From: Flavobacteriales bacterium
GTDB taxonomy: Bacteria; Bacteroidota; Bacteroidia; Flavobacteriales_F; PHOS-HE28
DNA: 64,000 bases
Reading direction: 5' to 3'
Assembly (NCBI GenBank): GCA_030584065.1
Contig: CP129489.1
Coordinates: 318,797 to 382,796, forward strand
In this document: positions 40,843 to 49,826 of the stretch, piece by piece
Layout of the letters: each line of letters opens with the position of its first letter
How positions within the stretch are numbered: position 1 is the stretch's first letter
Made by a program: the position numbers and the translations under genes
The notes under the pieces: generated by a model
What the model saw: the letters and a program-made list of their open reading frames with translations, nothing else
Told to the model about the DNA's origin: nothing
Database searches by the model: none

Positions 40843-42729
40843 TTGCGCATCTTTGGCGCCGTGCGCATCCGGGGACCGCTCACCGTGCTGCTGACGCGCC
40901 TGGCGGCCGTGGCGGTCGTCTACACGCTGCTCCGCTTCGCCTTCGTCCTGCTCAACAAGGGGGAGTTCCCGGCGGTGCCCTTTGGCACCTACATCATGGG
41001 CATCCGGTTCGACCTCAGCGCCATCGCGTGGGTCAATCTGCCCTGGGTCCTGCTCAGCATGGCAGCGGTGGGTGAGCGCGGACGCTGGGCGCAGCCGAAG
41101 CGCTGGCTCTACCTCATCGGCAATGCGGTGGCGCTCTTCTTCGCCTGCACCGACCTCGAGTACTACCGCTTCACCCTCAAGCGCAGCACGGCCGACCTGT
41201 TCGGGATCATGGCCGGCGGCGGTGACACGCTGAGCCTCGCCCCCGTCTTCGTGCGCGACTTCTGGTACGTGGTGCTCATCTACATCGCCTGCATCTGGGC
41301 CCTGGCCTGGGCATACGGCAGGGCGGCCCGGCTGGCGTCCGGCGATCCCCAGCCTGTCTGGCGGCGCGTGGCCTGGCGCGCGGCCGCCGTGGCGATCATC
41401 GCCGTGGCCTCGCGCGGCGGGCTCCAGCTCATCCCGCTCAATGTGATGAATGCCGCCGACCACGCCGAGCCGGAGCACGTGCCGGTGGTGCTGAACACGC
41501 CTTTCACCATGCTGATGAGCCTGGGCAAGCCGGTGCTGCCGGAGAGGATCTTCCTGCCGCAGGAGGAGGCCGACCGGCTCTGGCCCGTGGAGCACGCCTA
41601 CGCGGAGGGTCCCCTGCACGGCATCGCTGCGCGCGCGCTGGCCGGCGACAGCGGCATGGCGCTGCAGCGGCCCAATGTGGTGGTCATCATCCTCGAGAGC
41701 TTCTCCTCGGTCTATAGCGGACGCCTCAACGGCGGTGCGGGCTACATGCCCTTCCTCGATTCGCTGATGGGAGAGGGGCTGTGCTTCGCACGGGCTTACG
41801 CGAACGGGCGCCGCAGCGTGGACGGCATCCCGGCCATCCTGGCGTCGATGCCCGAGCTCATGGATGAGGCCTTCGTGCATTCGCCCTACGCGCAGTCGAG
41901 GTTCACCTCGCTGGCCGGCGTGCTGAAGGAGGAGGGCTATGCCACGAGCTTCTTCCACGGCGGGCGCAACGGCACCATGGGCTTCGATGCCTTCAGCCGC
42001 AGCGCAGGCTTCGACCGTTACATCGGGCTCAACGAATACCCCGGACCGGAATCCGACCATGACGGCACCTGGGGCATCCGCGACAAGCCCTTCCTGCGGC
42101 ACTTCATCGATCGGCTCGGCCGGGAACCCGAGCCCTTCATGGGGACCGTCTTCACGCTGAGCTCGCACCATCCCTATGAGCTGCCCTCCGGGGATGCGCA
42201 GCGCTTCGCCGGCGGTACGCATCCCATCCATCCCGCGCTGCGGTATGCGGACGATGCGCTGCGCGGCTTCTTCCGGGAGGCGGCGCGCCAGCCGTGGTTC
42301 AGCCGCACGCTCTTCGTGGTCACGGCGGACCACACCGCGGACATCGAGCGCACCGGTCAGCACTACAGCGCTGCGGTGGATTACTGGGTGCCCCTGGTCT
42401 ACTACATGCCGGGCGCCTTGGAGCCCGCGGTGGTGGACCATGTGACGCAGCAGATCGATGTGATGCCCACGGTGCTCGACCTGCTCGGCCACACCGGCCG
42501 CTTCTTCAGCTTCGGGAGCAGCGCGGTGCGGCGCGAGCGGCAGCCGCTGGCCATCGTGCGCGTGATGGGCGGATACATGGCCATGCACGACGGCGGGGTG
42601 CTGCATTTCAAGGGCGATCCGCACCGGATGAAGGGCATGGACCTCCGTGACAGCACCGTCGCCACCATGCATGCCGCGGTGCAGCAGTTCAACCGGCGCA
42701 TGCGCATGAACCAGCTCACCGTGCCATGA
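40843..42729 (+). CDS. LTA synthase-like sulfatase-family membrane protein
   Basis: The product is 628 residues. Four or five N-terminal helices are followed by an alkaline phosphatase/sulfatase domain from about residue 270: NVVVIILESFSS, the nucleophile region NGRRSVDGIPAILASMP (Ser in place of the usual Thr), FFHGGRNGTMGFDAF, and metal ligands in VVTADHTADIE. Relatives transfer phosphoglycerol or phosphoethanolamine to envelope polymers. The start is either TTG 40843 or GTG 40861. It overlaps the next gene by four bases. Confidence 0.8.
   Translation: MRIFGAVRIRGPLTVLLTRLAAVAVVYTLLRFAFVLLNKGEFPAVPFGTYIMGIRFDLSAIAWVNLPWVLLSMAAVGERGRWAQPKRWLYLIGNAVALFFACTDLEYYRFTLKRSTADLFGIMAGGGDTLSLAPVFVRDFWYVVLIYIACIWALAWAYGRAARLASGDPQPVWRRVAWRAAAVAIIAVASRGGLQLIPLNVMNAADHAEPEHVPVVLNTPFTMLMSLGKPVLPERIFLPQEEADRLWPVEHAYAEGPLHGIAARALAGDSGMALQRPNVVVIILESFSSVYSGRLNGGAGYMPFLDSLMGEGLCFARAYANGRRSVDGIPAILASMPELMDEAFVHSPYAQSRFTSLAGVLKEEGYATSFFHGGRNGTMGFDAFSRSAGFDRYIGLNEYPGPESDHDGTWGIRDKPFLRHFIDRLGREPEPFMGTVFTLSSHHPYELPSGDAQRFAGGTHPIHPALRYADDALRGFFREAARQPWFSRTLFVVTADHTADIERTGQHYSAAVDYWVPLVYYMPGALEPAVVDHVTQQIDVMPTVLDLLGHTGRFFSFGSSAVRRERQPLAIVRVMGGYMAMHDGGVLHFKGDPHRMKGMDLRDSTVATMHAAVQQFNRRMRMNQLTVP
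40848..40855 (+). promoter_or_regulatory. Possible -7 element (CATCTTTG)
   Basis: nAnnTTTG, 5 nt before a GTG at 40861. If used, the next gene starts at that GTG rather than at the TTG 40843. Confidence 0.35.
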
Positions 42730-43586
42730 AGGTGATGCTCGTGATCAATCCGATGAGCGGCCGGCACCTCGCGCCGCGCGTGCAGGGGCTTGCGGAGGAG
42801 CGCGCCCGTTCGCACGGCGCCGAGCTGGAGGTCCGCACCGTCCAGGGCCCGGGCGATGGCACCCGCTTCGCGCAGGAGGCCGTGAGCCGCGGATTCGACC
42901 GGGTGATCAGCGCCGGCGGCGACGGCACGCTCAATGCGGTGGCATGCGGCCTGGTGGGCACCCGGGTGCCCGTGGCGGTGATCGGCCTGGGCAGCGGGAA
43001 CGGATACGTCCGCTCCCTCGAGTTGCCGCGGGATCCGCAGAGGGCGATGGAGCTGGCCCTGACCGGGGAAGCCCGGCCGGTGGACGTGTGCTACCTGAAC
43101 GACCGGCTGTTCGTCGGCACCGCCGGCATCGGGTTCGATGCCCGGGTGGCGGCAGCGTTCGAGCGCAGCTCGCGCGGCGCCTGGAACTATGCCCGCATCA
43201 TCCTGCGCGAGGTCTTCAGCGCCCAGCCCATGCGGGTGGTGGTGAAGGCGAACCACGAGACCATCGAGGAGCAGGTCCTCATGCTCGTCTTCGCCAATTC
43301 GCGGGAGTTCGGGAACGGTGCGCTCATCTCGCCCGGCTCGCGGGTGGACGATGGCATGGCCGAGCTCCGCCTCGTGCGCAAGCCGCCATTCCCGGCGCTG
43401 CTCAAGGCCTTCTTCCAGCTCTATGCGGGCAGCGTGGACCGGAGCCCATACCTCCGATCCATCCCGGCGCGCGAGGCCATGGTGCATCAAGCGGGCGTGC
43501 TGGCGCACCTCGATGGCGAGAGCGTGGAGGTGGGGCATGAGTTGCGCTTCAGGCTCGAGCCCAAGCGCCTCTGGGTGGTCCGCTAG
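42726..43586 (+). CDS. Diacylglycerol kinase catalytic-domain protein
   Basis: The product is 286 residues. The catalytic loop is in ISAGGDGTLNAVACGL (near 62-77), with VIGLGSGNGYVRSLELPRD after it and the C-terminal beta domain beyond residue 120. It phosphorylates diacylglycerol or a related lipid alcohol in the cytosol. Next to an LTA-synthase-like gene, it could recycle the diacylglycerol that phosphoglycerol transfer leaves behind, as DgkB does in Gram-positive bacteria; this is inference. The start lies within the preceding stop (ATGA). Confidence 0.85.
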   Translation: MKVMLVINPMSGRHLAPRVQGLAEERARSHGAELEVRTVQGPGDGTRFAQEAVSRGFDRVISAGGDGTLNAVACGLVGTRVPVAVIGLGSGNGYVRSLELPRDPQRAMELALTGEARPVDVCYLNDRLFVGTAGIGFDARVAAAFERSSRGAWNYARIILREVFSAQPMRVVVKANHETIEEQVLMLVFANSREFGNGALISPGSRVDDGMAELRLVRKPPFPALLKAFFQLYAGSVDRSPYLRSIPAREAMVHQAGVLAHLDGESVEVGHELRFRLEPKRLWVVR

Positions 43587-43667
43587 CGGCTGGGGGCGAA
43601 GCGCTTGGGAATGCAACCGCCGGTACCGGAAGGGCGCACTCCGGTGCCCGCGCTACAGGGATCCGGG

Positions 43668-43675
43668 TATCTTTC
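43668..43675 (+). promoter_or_regulatory. -7 element (TATCTTTC)
   Basis: One change from TAnnTTTG, 16 nt before the ATG at 43692. Confidence 0.45.
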
Positions 43676-43691
43676 CCGCTCATCCCTCCCC

Positions 43692-45659
43692 ATGAAACGA
43701 TTCCTCCTCTCGCTGCTGGCGCTCGGAACCGCTGCAACGGCCCTGCGCGCGCAGTCCTCCTGCATGACGGCACAGTCCATCACGCTGGGCACCTACACCG
43801 TGGCCCCGCTCACCGGTGCGCCCCCCACCGCGTATTGCGTGGGCGGTGGCTCGCCCAGCTATGGCGCTTGGTTCAGGTTCACCGCCGCCAATGACACCAT
43901 GCTGCGCCTGAGCACCTATGTGGAGGGCTACCCCACGGTGGATACCCGCTTCCATGTCTACTCGGGGTCCTGCGTCGCCCTCACCTGCGTGGCGGGCGAC
44001 GATGACACCGGCCCCGGCTACTCCAGCATCGCCAATTTCGAAGTGGAGGCAGGGGTCACCTACACCATCGCCTTCGATAGCTATTGGACGGCCAACGGAT
44101 TCACCTTCCAGCTCTCCGAGCTGTTCGTGCCGCCCCCGCCGGAGGGCATGGTCACCTTCACGGCCGTATCCATCCCGGGCTCGGGTGCCATCATGGGCGC
44201 CGTGGACATGAATGACGATGGCCGCGACGATGCCGTGGCACCAGGGTACACCAGCTTCACCGTGAGCCACCAGCAGCCGGGAGGCGGCTTCACCCCCACC
44301 ACCTATCCGACCACCGCTGCGGACAACACGGCGTCGTGGAGCTTCGCCGTGGGCGACTGGGACAGCAACGGCCACCGCGATCTGCTCTACGGCGGCGGAA
44401 GCGGCGCCACCTTCATGAAGGCGAATGCGGACGGCACGGCCTACACCGAGATCTCCTTCCCGGAGTACATCTTCAGCCAGCGCACCAACTTCGTCGACAT
44501 CAATCTCGATGGCCACCTCGACGCCTTCGTATGCCACGATGTGGATGCGAACGTGGCCTTCATCAATGACGGCCTCGGTAACCTCACCTTCACCCAGGGC
44601 GGCTACGGCACCACCTGCGGCAACTACGGCAGCATCTTCACCGACATCGACAACGACGGTGCCATGGACCTCTTCGTGGCCAAGTGCGGATGCGACCCCA
44701 ACGACCTGATGATGCTCAACGATGGGGTGGGGGCGTTCACCAATGTGGCGCCGGCGCAGGGCCTGGCCGACGGTCACCAGAGCTGGAGCAGCGCCTGGGG
44801 CGACTTCGACAACGACGGCGACATGGACGTGCTGATCGGCGCCAGCAGCAGCGGATACCACAAGCTGATGCTCAACGATGGCGCGGGAGGCTTCTCCAAT
44901 GCCACGGCCGCCAGCGGCATGGATACCTGGAGCGGCCAGAGCATCGAATGGACGGCGCACGACTTCAACAACGATGGCTGGGTGGACATCCTCGGCGGTG
45001 GGGCGCTGCACTACAACAACGGCAACGGAACCTTCAGCCATGATGCCGACGCTCCGGACAACCACGCCATCGGGGACATGAACAACGACGGATTCCTGGA
45101 CATCTGCACGGGTTCCGGCTACCATCGCAACGGGGGCAACGCCAACAACTGGATCCGCATCAACCCCGTGGGCAGCCTCAGCAACCGCGACGCCATCGGT
45201 GCCCGGGTGACCATCACCAGCGCGCTGGGCACCCAGATTCGCGATATCCGTAGCGGAGACGGTTTCCGCTACATGAGCTTCATCGGTGCTCACTTCGGCC
45301 TGGGTTCCGACACGCAGGTGGAGGAAGTGAGCATCCGCTGGCCGAATGGCGACGTGGAGGTGATCAAGGGCCCCGCCATCAATACCGTGCATACCATCGT
45401 GCAAGGCACCTTCACCAGCGTGCCGGGCCATGAAGAGCCGTCTTTCAGCATCGCCCCGAACCCGGCCACTGAGCAGGTGACGCTCTCCGGCTACGATCCG
45501 ATGGCTCCGGTGGAGGTGCTGGATGCCACGGGCAAGCTGGTGTGGAGCGGCCGTGTGGCTGCCGGTCGCCTAAGCGTGTCGGCCCTGCCCCAGGGCGCCT
45601 ACCTCGTGCGCGTGCTCCAGCCGGATGGCATCCGCCAGGCCCGGTTCGTGAAACAGTGA
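43692..45659 (+). CDS. Secreted FG-GAP/VCBS repeat protein with ASPIC domain and T9SS tail
   Basis: The product is 655 residues: signal peptide (KRFLLSLLALGTAATALRAQ), N-terminal beta domain, D.N.DG..D repeats such as DINLDGHLDAFVCHDVD and DIDNDGAMDLFVAKCGCDP, an ASPIC-like region, and a C-terminal domain ending LPQGAYLVRVLQPDGIRQAR. It is the inverted paralogue of 33335-35299. The middle two thirds are nearly identical in protein and strongly conserved in DNA, while the N-terminal and sorting domains differ. Confidence 0.88.
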   Translation: MKRFLLSLLALGTAATALRAQSSCMTAQSITLGTYTVAPLTGAPPTAYCVGGGSPSYGAWFRFTAANDTMLRLSTYVEGYPTVDTRFHVYSGSCVALTCVAGDDDTGPGYSSIANFEVEAGVTYTIAFDSYWTANGFTFQLSELFVPPPPEGMVTFTAVSIPGSGAIMGAVDMNDDGRDDAVAPGYTSFTVSHQQPGGGFTPTTYPTTAADNTASWSFAVGDWDSNGHRDLLYGGGSGATFMKANADGTAYTEISFPEYIFSQRTNFVDINLDGHLDAFVCHDVDANVAFINDGLGNLTFTQGGYGTTCGNYGSIFTDIDNDGAMDLFVAKCGCDPNDLMMLNDGVGAFTNVAPAQGLADGHQSWSSAWGDFDNDGDMDVLIGASSSGYHKLMLNDGAGGFSNATAASGMDTWSGQSIEWTAHDFNNDGWVDILGGGALHYNNGNGTFSHDADAPDNHAIGDMNNDGFLDICTGSGYHRNGGNANNWIRINPVGSLSNRDAIGARVTITSALGTQIRDIRSGDGFRYMSFIGAHFGLGSDTQVEEVSIRWPNGDVEVIKGPAINTVHTIVQGTFTSVPGHEEPSFSIAPNPATEQVTLSGYDPMAPVEVLDATGKLVWSGRVAAGRLSVSALPQGAYLVRVLQPDGIRQARFVKQ

Positions 45660-45681
45660 TCATTGGATGGAGCATCACCGC

Positions 45682-46575
45682 ATGAAGGCTCATCGCAGGC
45701 ATATGCACCGCCGGCCGAGGTCCATGGGGGCGATGGCGGCCGCGATGGCCGGCCTTTCGGTCCAGGCCCAGGTCGTCATCAACGAGGTCGACTACGACCA
45801 GCTCGGCACCGATGCCGCGGAGTACATCGAGATCCTCAACGTTGGCACCAGCGCCTTCCCGCTCCAGTACCTGCAGGTGGTGATGGTGAATGGGAATGCC
45901 GGTGGTGCGGTGGTCTACCGCACCCTGGAGAGCGCTTCCTGGCCCGCACTGGGCCCCGGAGAGTATTTCGTGATCTGCGCCAGCGCGGCGGTTCCCGAAT
46001 GCGATGCGGTGGTGAGCCCGGCCACCAACCTCATCCAGAACGGCTCGCCCGACGCCATCGCCCTGGTCACCACCCAGCCCGTCCCCATGGTGATCGATGC
46101 CCTGAGCTATGGCGGTTCGGTGCCCGGCTACACGGAAGGGACGGGTACTCCGGTGGAGGACTCCAACCTGGTAGGAGGTATCAGCATCGGCCGTTACCCC
46201 GATGGGGCGGATTCCGGGGACAATGCGGCGGACTTCGCCCTCATGTGCAGCACCCCCGGCGCGGTGAACCTGGTTGACCCCGACGCCTGCGACCTCAGCA
46301 CCGGCCTCCCCGAGCGGGTGGCGGCGTCGGCGGCATTCACGGCCGTGCCGGTGGTCGGTGCATCAGGATTCGTGGTCTTCGCGGAGAACCCGGCCGGCGC
46401 CGCCTTGGGCATCGAGGTCTTTGACGCACAAGGTGCCCTGCTCGCGACCTACGGCCCCAGTCGCGCCGTGAAGGCGTCCTGGCATGTGGACATCCCGGGC
46501 ACCCCAGGGCAGGTGCTGCTGGTGCGGCTCACGGGGGGTGATGCCCGCAAAGCCTTGCGGATCGTGGCCCCGTGA
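45682..46575 (+). CDS. Secreted lamin-tail-domain protein
   Basis: The product is 297 residues from MKAHRRH. After a hydrophobic export segment (MGAMAAAMAGLSVQAQ), an LTD (lamin tail) domain shows VVINEVDYDQLGTDAAEYIE, GPGEYFVIC and SIGRYPDGADSGDN. A C-terminal region near 200-297 resembles a sorting domain but is poor in the usual terminal motif. The domain binds or anchors extracellular material in other bacteria; the role here is unknown. ATGs at 45667 and 45724 are alternatives. It starts 22 bp after the FG-GAP gene and may share its transcript. Confidence 0.7.
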   Translation: MKAHRRHMHRRPRSMGAMAAAMAGLSVQAQVVINEVDYDQLGTDAAEYIEILNVGTSAFPLQYLQVVMVNGNAGGAVVYRTLESASWPALGPGEYFVICASAAVPECDAVVSPATNLIQNGSPDAIALVTTQPVPMVIDALSYGGSVPGYTEGTGTPVEDSNLVGGISIGRYPDGADSGDNAADFALMCSTPGAVNLVDPDACDLSTGLPERVAASAAFTAVPVVGASGFVVFAENPAGAALGIEVFDAQGALLATYGPSRAVKASWHVDIPGTPGQVLLVRLTGGDARKALRIVAP

Positions 46576-46664
46576 GGCCCGGCAGGGGGTGATCAACACC
46601 GCTTGGTTCGTGATCCGGTGCGCCGGCCCGGTGCGGGCGAAGGGTGCCTTCGGACCTTGGCGCC

Positions 46665-47345
46665 ATGACAGCGGCGGTGTTCGAGGCGCGGTACAACAGG
46701 ATTCTGCGCTCACGGGAGCAGGGCTATGAGGAACTGAGCGATTTCCTCGGCCGCAGGAACGACCTTGGGCCCCTGGTCCGGCTCGGCCTGCTGCGGCGCC
46801 GCGAGGTGAATGAGGAATTCCAGCGCTACCACGGGTATGTGCCCACTCCGGCCGCCGAGCCCTTCCTGCTCTACATCCCGGAAAAGGAGCTGATCCTCGT
46901 GCGCCCCGGACAGAGCGCAGCGCTCTACACGGCCTTGAAGAAGGACCCTGCGCCCAAGGCGCCATTCAAGCCCACTTACGCGGAGCCGACGAAGGAGCAA
47001 TTCGATGCTTGGCGTCAGCAGCGCGAACAGGCCGGACGCGATGTCTGGCGCTCGCAGCGCGCCGAGAACCTGCACCAGGCGCTGCTCTCGGGTCACATGG
47101 AGATGCGTGCCTTCACCAAGCGCACAGGCATCGGTGAGGGCGCCCTCCTGCGCTTGGAGCTCTGCCGTCCGCGCACCGAGCGCGCCCATGAGCGGGCACT
47201 CGCGCTGGAGCCCACCAAGGAAGGCGAGCGCTACCTCACGGTCATCGACCCGTGGGAGCTCCTGCTCGTGCGACCGGGCATGGAACTGCCGCTCTTCGAG
47301 CGCTGCGATCCCGAGAAGGCGGAATACTGGTGCAACCTGCCCTGA
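46665..47345 (+). CDS. Hypothetical cytosolic protein with two similar segments
   Basis: The product is 226 residues from MTAAVFEARYN. No signal or membrane helix. Two segments resemble each other: LLYIPEKELILVRPGQSAAL near 65-84 and LTVIDPWELLLVRPGMELPL near 195-214. A linker rich in Arg, Gln and Glu (FDAWRQQREQAGRDVWRSQR) separates them. Family not recognised. An internal duplication is likely. Confidence 0.6.
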   Translation: MTAAVFEARYNRILRSREQGYEELSDFLGRRNDLGPLVRLGLLRRREVNEEFQRYHGYVPTPAAEPFLLYIPEKELILVRPGQSAALYTALKKDPAPKAPFKPTYAEPTKEQFDAWRQQREQAGRDVWRSQRAENLHQALLSGHMEMRAFTKRTGIGEGALLRLELCRPRTERAHERALALEPTKEGERYLTVIDPWELLLVRPGMELPLFERCDPEKAEYWCNLP

Positions 47346-47353
47346 GCGGGCAC

Positions 47354-47974
47354 CTACTGCTTCTTGAACTTCCCGCTCTGCCAGGCCTGGATGAACTGCG
47401 CCCAGGCGATGGGGTTGAACAGGTTGATGTTCGGGGTCCCGCCGCTGTAATACAGCCTGGTCTGGTCCAGCGCCATCTGGTAATGGTAGCTCTGGGCCGC
47501 ATCGGGGGGGAGGTTCTCCATGCGCTGCACCATTTCGGCGGGCGATAGGTTGCGCATCGTCAGCTGGTACTCATCGGCCGGCAGCCGCAGGTTGAGGAAG
47601 GCCTCGGCGAACTGCTCGCGCGAGGGCCAGGGCACCACCACCTGCTCCTTCAGCCAGATGGTGTCCCGGGCCATGACATGGATCATGGAGTACTTGTTCT
47701 CCGGCAGCTCAGAGGGGATGACGTACTGCGTGCGCGTGAAGCCCAGCGCGCTGAACAGCACCGTATCGCCCTCCTGGGCCACGAAGCTGAAGTAGCCGTA
47801 CACATCGCTCATCGTGCCGCGGTAGGTGTTCTTCACCAGGATATTGGTGAAGGGCACCGGGCTGAGGCTGTCGGTGACCACCACCCCGCTGAACTGCACC
47901 AGCTTGGGCTTGTCGGGCTGGGCCAAGGCCGCCAGGCCGGGCAGCAGCAGAAGGGCCAGGAGTGCGATGCGCAT
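47354..47974 (-). CDS. Secreted CarboxypepD_reg-like domain protein
   Basis: The product is 206 residues. A signal peptide (RIALLALLLLPGLAALAQ) is followed by a carboxypeptidase-regulatory-like beta-sandwich: VQFSGVVVTDSLSPVPFTNI, YRGTMSDVYGYFSFVAQEGD and TVLFSALGFTRTQYVIP. This is the pattern found at the N-terminus of TonB-dependent receptors, but here without a barrel. The rest is helical. The start is supported by TACCTTTG 8 nt upstream. Probably periplasmic. Confidence 0.78.
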   Translation of the reverse strand: MRIALLALLLLPGLAALAQPDKPKLVQFSGVVVTDSLSPVPFTNILVKNTYRGTMSDVYGYFSFVAQEGDTVLFSALGFTRTQYVIPSELPENKYSMIHVMARDTIWLKEQVVVPWPSREQFAEAFLNLRLPADEYQLTMRNLSPAEMVQRMENLPPDAAQSYHYQMALDQTRLYYSGGTPNINLFNPIAWAQFIQAWQSGKFKKQ

Positions 47975-47982
47975 GTGGGAGT

Positions 47983-47990
47983 CAAAGGTA
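47983..47990 (-). promoter_or_regulatory. Bacteroidota -7 element (TACCTTTG)
   Basis: Exact TAnnTTTG match 8 nt before the ATG at 47974. Confidence 0.55.
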
Positions 47991-48038
47991 GTGCCCGCAA
48001 CGGGCAGGCTCAGAGCCATAGGCAAGCCTCGTACCGGA

Positions 48039-48046
48039 TAGCTTCG
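48039..48046 (+). promoter_or_regulatory. -7 element (TAGCTTCG)
   Basis: TAnnTTCG match 19 nt before the ATG at 48066. Confidence 0.45.
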
Positions 48047-48065
48047 CAGGCCATCCCCCCGCCCC

Positions 48066-49124
48066 ATGCGCTTCCCATTCGCCTTGCTGCTCCTCGCACC
48101 CCTCGCCCTTCGGGCGCAGATCACCATCGGCCTTTCGGACATGCCCGATGCCGGTGATACCGTGCGCTATTTCAGCACCGTCGCCGCCGGGCTCGATCCG
48201 GTGGCCACCGAGGCGGGTTACATCTGGGACTTCAGCATGCTCACCCCGGACCAGGAGGCCGCGGATACCTGCGTGGCGGTGGCTTCCTCGCCGCTCCTGT
48301 ACCAGTTCTACTTCAATAATCCCTTCCTCTACCCGGAGCACCAGGCCAGCTATGCCGTTCGGGGGCAGGGCTTCAGCTTCCAGGTGCTCACGGTCACCAA
48401 CGTCTTCGAGTACTTCAAGAAGGACACCGCCGGATTCCGCAATGTGGGCTTTGGCGCCAACGTGAACGGCGCGCCTTCGAGCGTGCGCCGCACCCCCGTG
48501 GATTGGGTGCACCGCTTCCCCATGGCCTATGGCGACATGGATACGAGCTACAGCGAATTCGAGCTCACCATCCCCTCGCTCTTCAGCTTCACCCAGCGCC
48601 AGTGGCGCTTCAATGAGGTGGATGGCTGGGGCACGCTCTACCTGCCTGCCGACACCTTCGAGGTGCTGCGGGTGAAGTCGGTGCTGCAGCGCAACGATTC
48701 CGGCTATGTGGAGCAGTTCGGGCAGGGCTTCGCATTCGATGAGCCGGAAACGGTGGAGTACAAGTGGATCGCGCAGGGCATGGATGAGCCCGTGCTGGTG
48801 ATCACCACCGTGGCCGGGCAGCCGACGGCGGCCCGGTTCCATTACTCGCCCGAGGAGGTCGTCACCGGCATTTCGGCGCCGGCCGCCGGGGCCCTGCAGG
48901 TCTTCCCGAATCCGGCCGAGGGACAGGTGACGGTGCTCGCCCCGGCGTCCCTTGGAGGGACGGTGGAGCTGCTCGATGCCTTGGGGCGCACTGTGCGCCC
49001 GCTGGAGCGCCTCCAGGCCGGTGCGCGGCTCACCTTCGCCACCGATGGCCTGGCCCCGGGCACCTATGCCGTGCGCTTCGTGAGCGGGGACGAGAGAACG
49101 AGCGTGCGCCTGCTGCTTCGCTAG
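48066..49124 (+). CDS. Secreted T9SS cargo of unknown function
   Basis: The product is 352 residues. A signal peptide (MRFPFALLLLAPLALRAQ) is followed by a beta-rich domain (residues 20-265) without a recognised family and a C-terminal sorting domain: LQVFPNPAEGQVTVLAP, VELLDALGRTV, and LAPGTYAVRFVSGDE. The type IX signal is among the clearest in the window. It is probably surface-exposed. Confidence 0.82.
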   Translation: MRFPFALLLLAPLALRAQITIGLSDMPDAGDTVRYFSTVAAGLDPVATEAGYIWDFSMLTPDQEAADTCVAVASSPLLYQFYFNNPFLYPEHQASYAVRGQGFSFQVLTVTNVFEYFKKDTAGFRNVGFGANVNGAPSSVRRTPVDWVHRFPMAYGDMDTSYSEFELTIPSLFSFTQRQWRFNEVDGWGTLYLPADTFEVLRVKSVLQRNDSGYVEQFGQGFAFDEPETVEYKWIAQGMDEPVLVITTVAGQPTAARFHYSPEEVVTGISAPAAGALQVFPNPAEGQVTVLAPASLGGTVELLDALGRTVRPLERLQAGARLTFATDGLAPGTYAVRFVSGDERTSVRLLLR

Positions 49125-49198
49125 GCTGCCGGCGGTAAGGGCGGCGGACCGCTCATCACGGAGGCGGGCGCCGGTGGAGCGGTACCCGCGCGATGGGG

Positions 49199-49206
49199 TA
49201 TTTTCG
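49199..49206 (+). promoter_or_regulatory. -7 element (TATTTTCG)
   Basis: TAnnTTCG match 29 nt before the lemA ATG. Confidence 0.45.
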
Positions 49207-49235
49207 CGGCGCCATACCAATCGGCCAACCAAACC

Positions 49236-49826
49236 ATGAGAAAATTCCTCGGCCTCATCATCGCCCTCGGTGCAGTGGGACTCATCGCGCTCTGGGCCAT
49301 GTCGTACTACAACGGAACCGTCGCAGCCAACGAAGCGGTTGAGAAGGTATGGGGCGATGTGCTGGTGCGCTATCAGGAGCGGGCTGACAAGACCAAGAAC
49401 CTCCTGGAGATCGTGAAGGGCGCCGCCGATTTCGAGCAGGAGACCCTCACCCAGGTGATCGAGGCGCGGAGCAAGGCCACGGGCATCAACCTCACGGCCG
49501 ATCAGCTCACCCCGGAGAACCTGGCCGCGTTCGAGGAGGCACAGGCCCAGTTCAGCGGCGCCCTCTCGCGCCTGCTGGTCACCATCGAGCGGTACCCCGA
49601 CCTGAAGGCGGTGGCCGCTTTCCGCGATTTCCAAGCGCAGTACGAGGGCATGGAGAACCGCATCAGCGTGGAGCGCCGCAAGTTCAACGACGCCGTGCGG
49701 GTGTACAACCTGCGCGTGAAGCGGTTCCCCGGCAACCTGCTCGCGGGCTTCTTCGGATTCGCGGAGAAGGGCTACTTCAAGGCCGCCGAAGGAACCGAGA
49801 ACGCTCCCGACATCTCCTTCCAGTGA
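49236..49826 (+). CDS. lemA: LemA family protein
   Basis: The product is 196 residues. An N-terminal membrane helix (FLGLIIALGAVGLIALWAMS) is followed by the LemA helical bundle with YNGTVAANEAVEKVWGDVLV, RADKTKNLLEIVKGAADFEQ and ENRISVERRKFNDAVRVYN. The protein is membrane-anchored with its C-terminal domain outside the cytosol in relatives. It is the first of a three-gene lemA-TPM-TPM operon, a conserved arrangement of unknown function. Confidence 0.93.
   Translation: MRKFLGLIIALGAVGLIALWAMSYYNGTVAANEAVEKVWGDVLVRYQERADKTKNLLEIVKGAADFEQETLTQVIEARSKATGINLTADQLTPENLAAFEEAQAQFSGALSRLLVTIERYPDLKAVAAFRDFQAQYEGMENRISVERRKFNDAVRVYNLRVKRFPGNLLAGFFGFAEKGYFKAAEGTENAPDISFQ

Noticed and set aside
40096..42672. 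858-codon minus-strand open frame
   Set aside because: Antisense to the GT39-like and LTA-synthase-like genes, with no recognisable domain.
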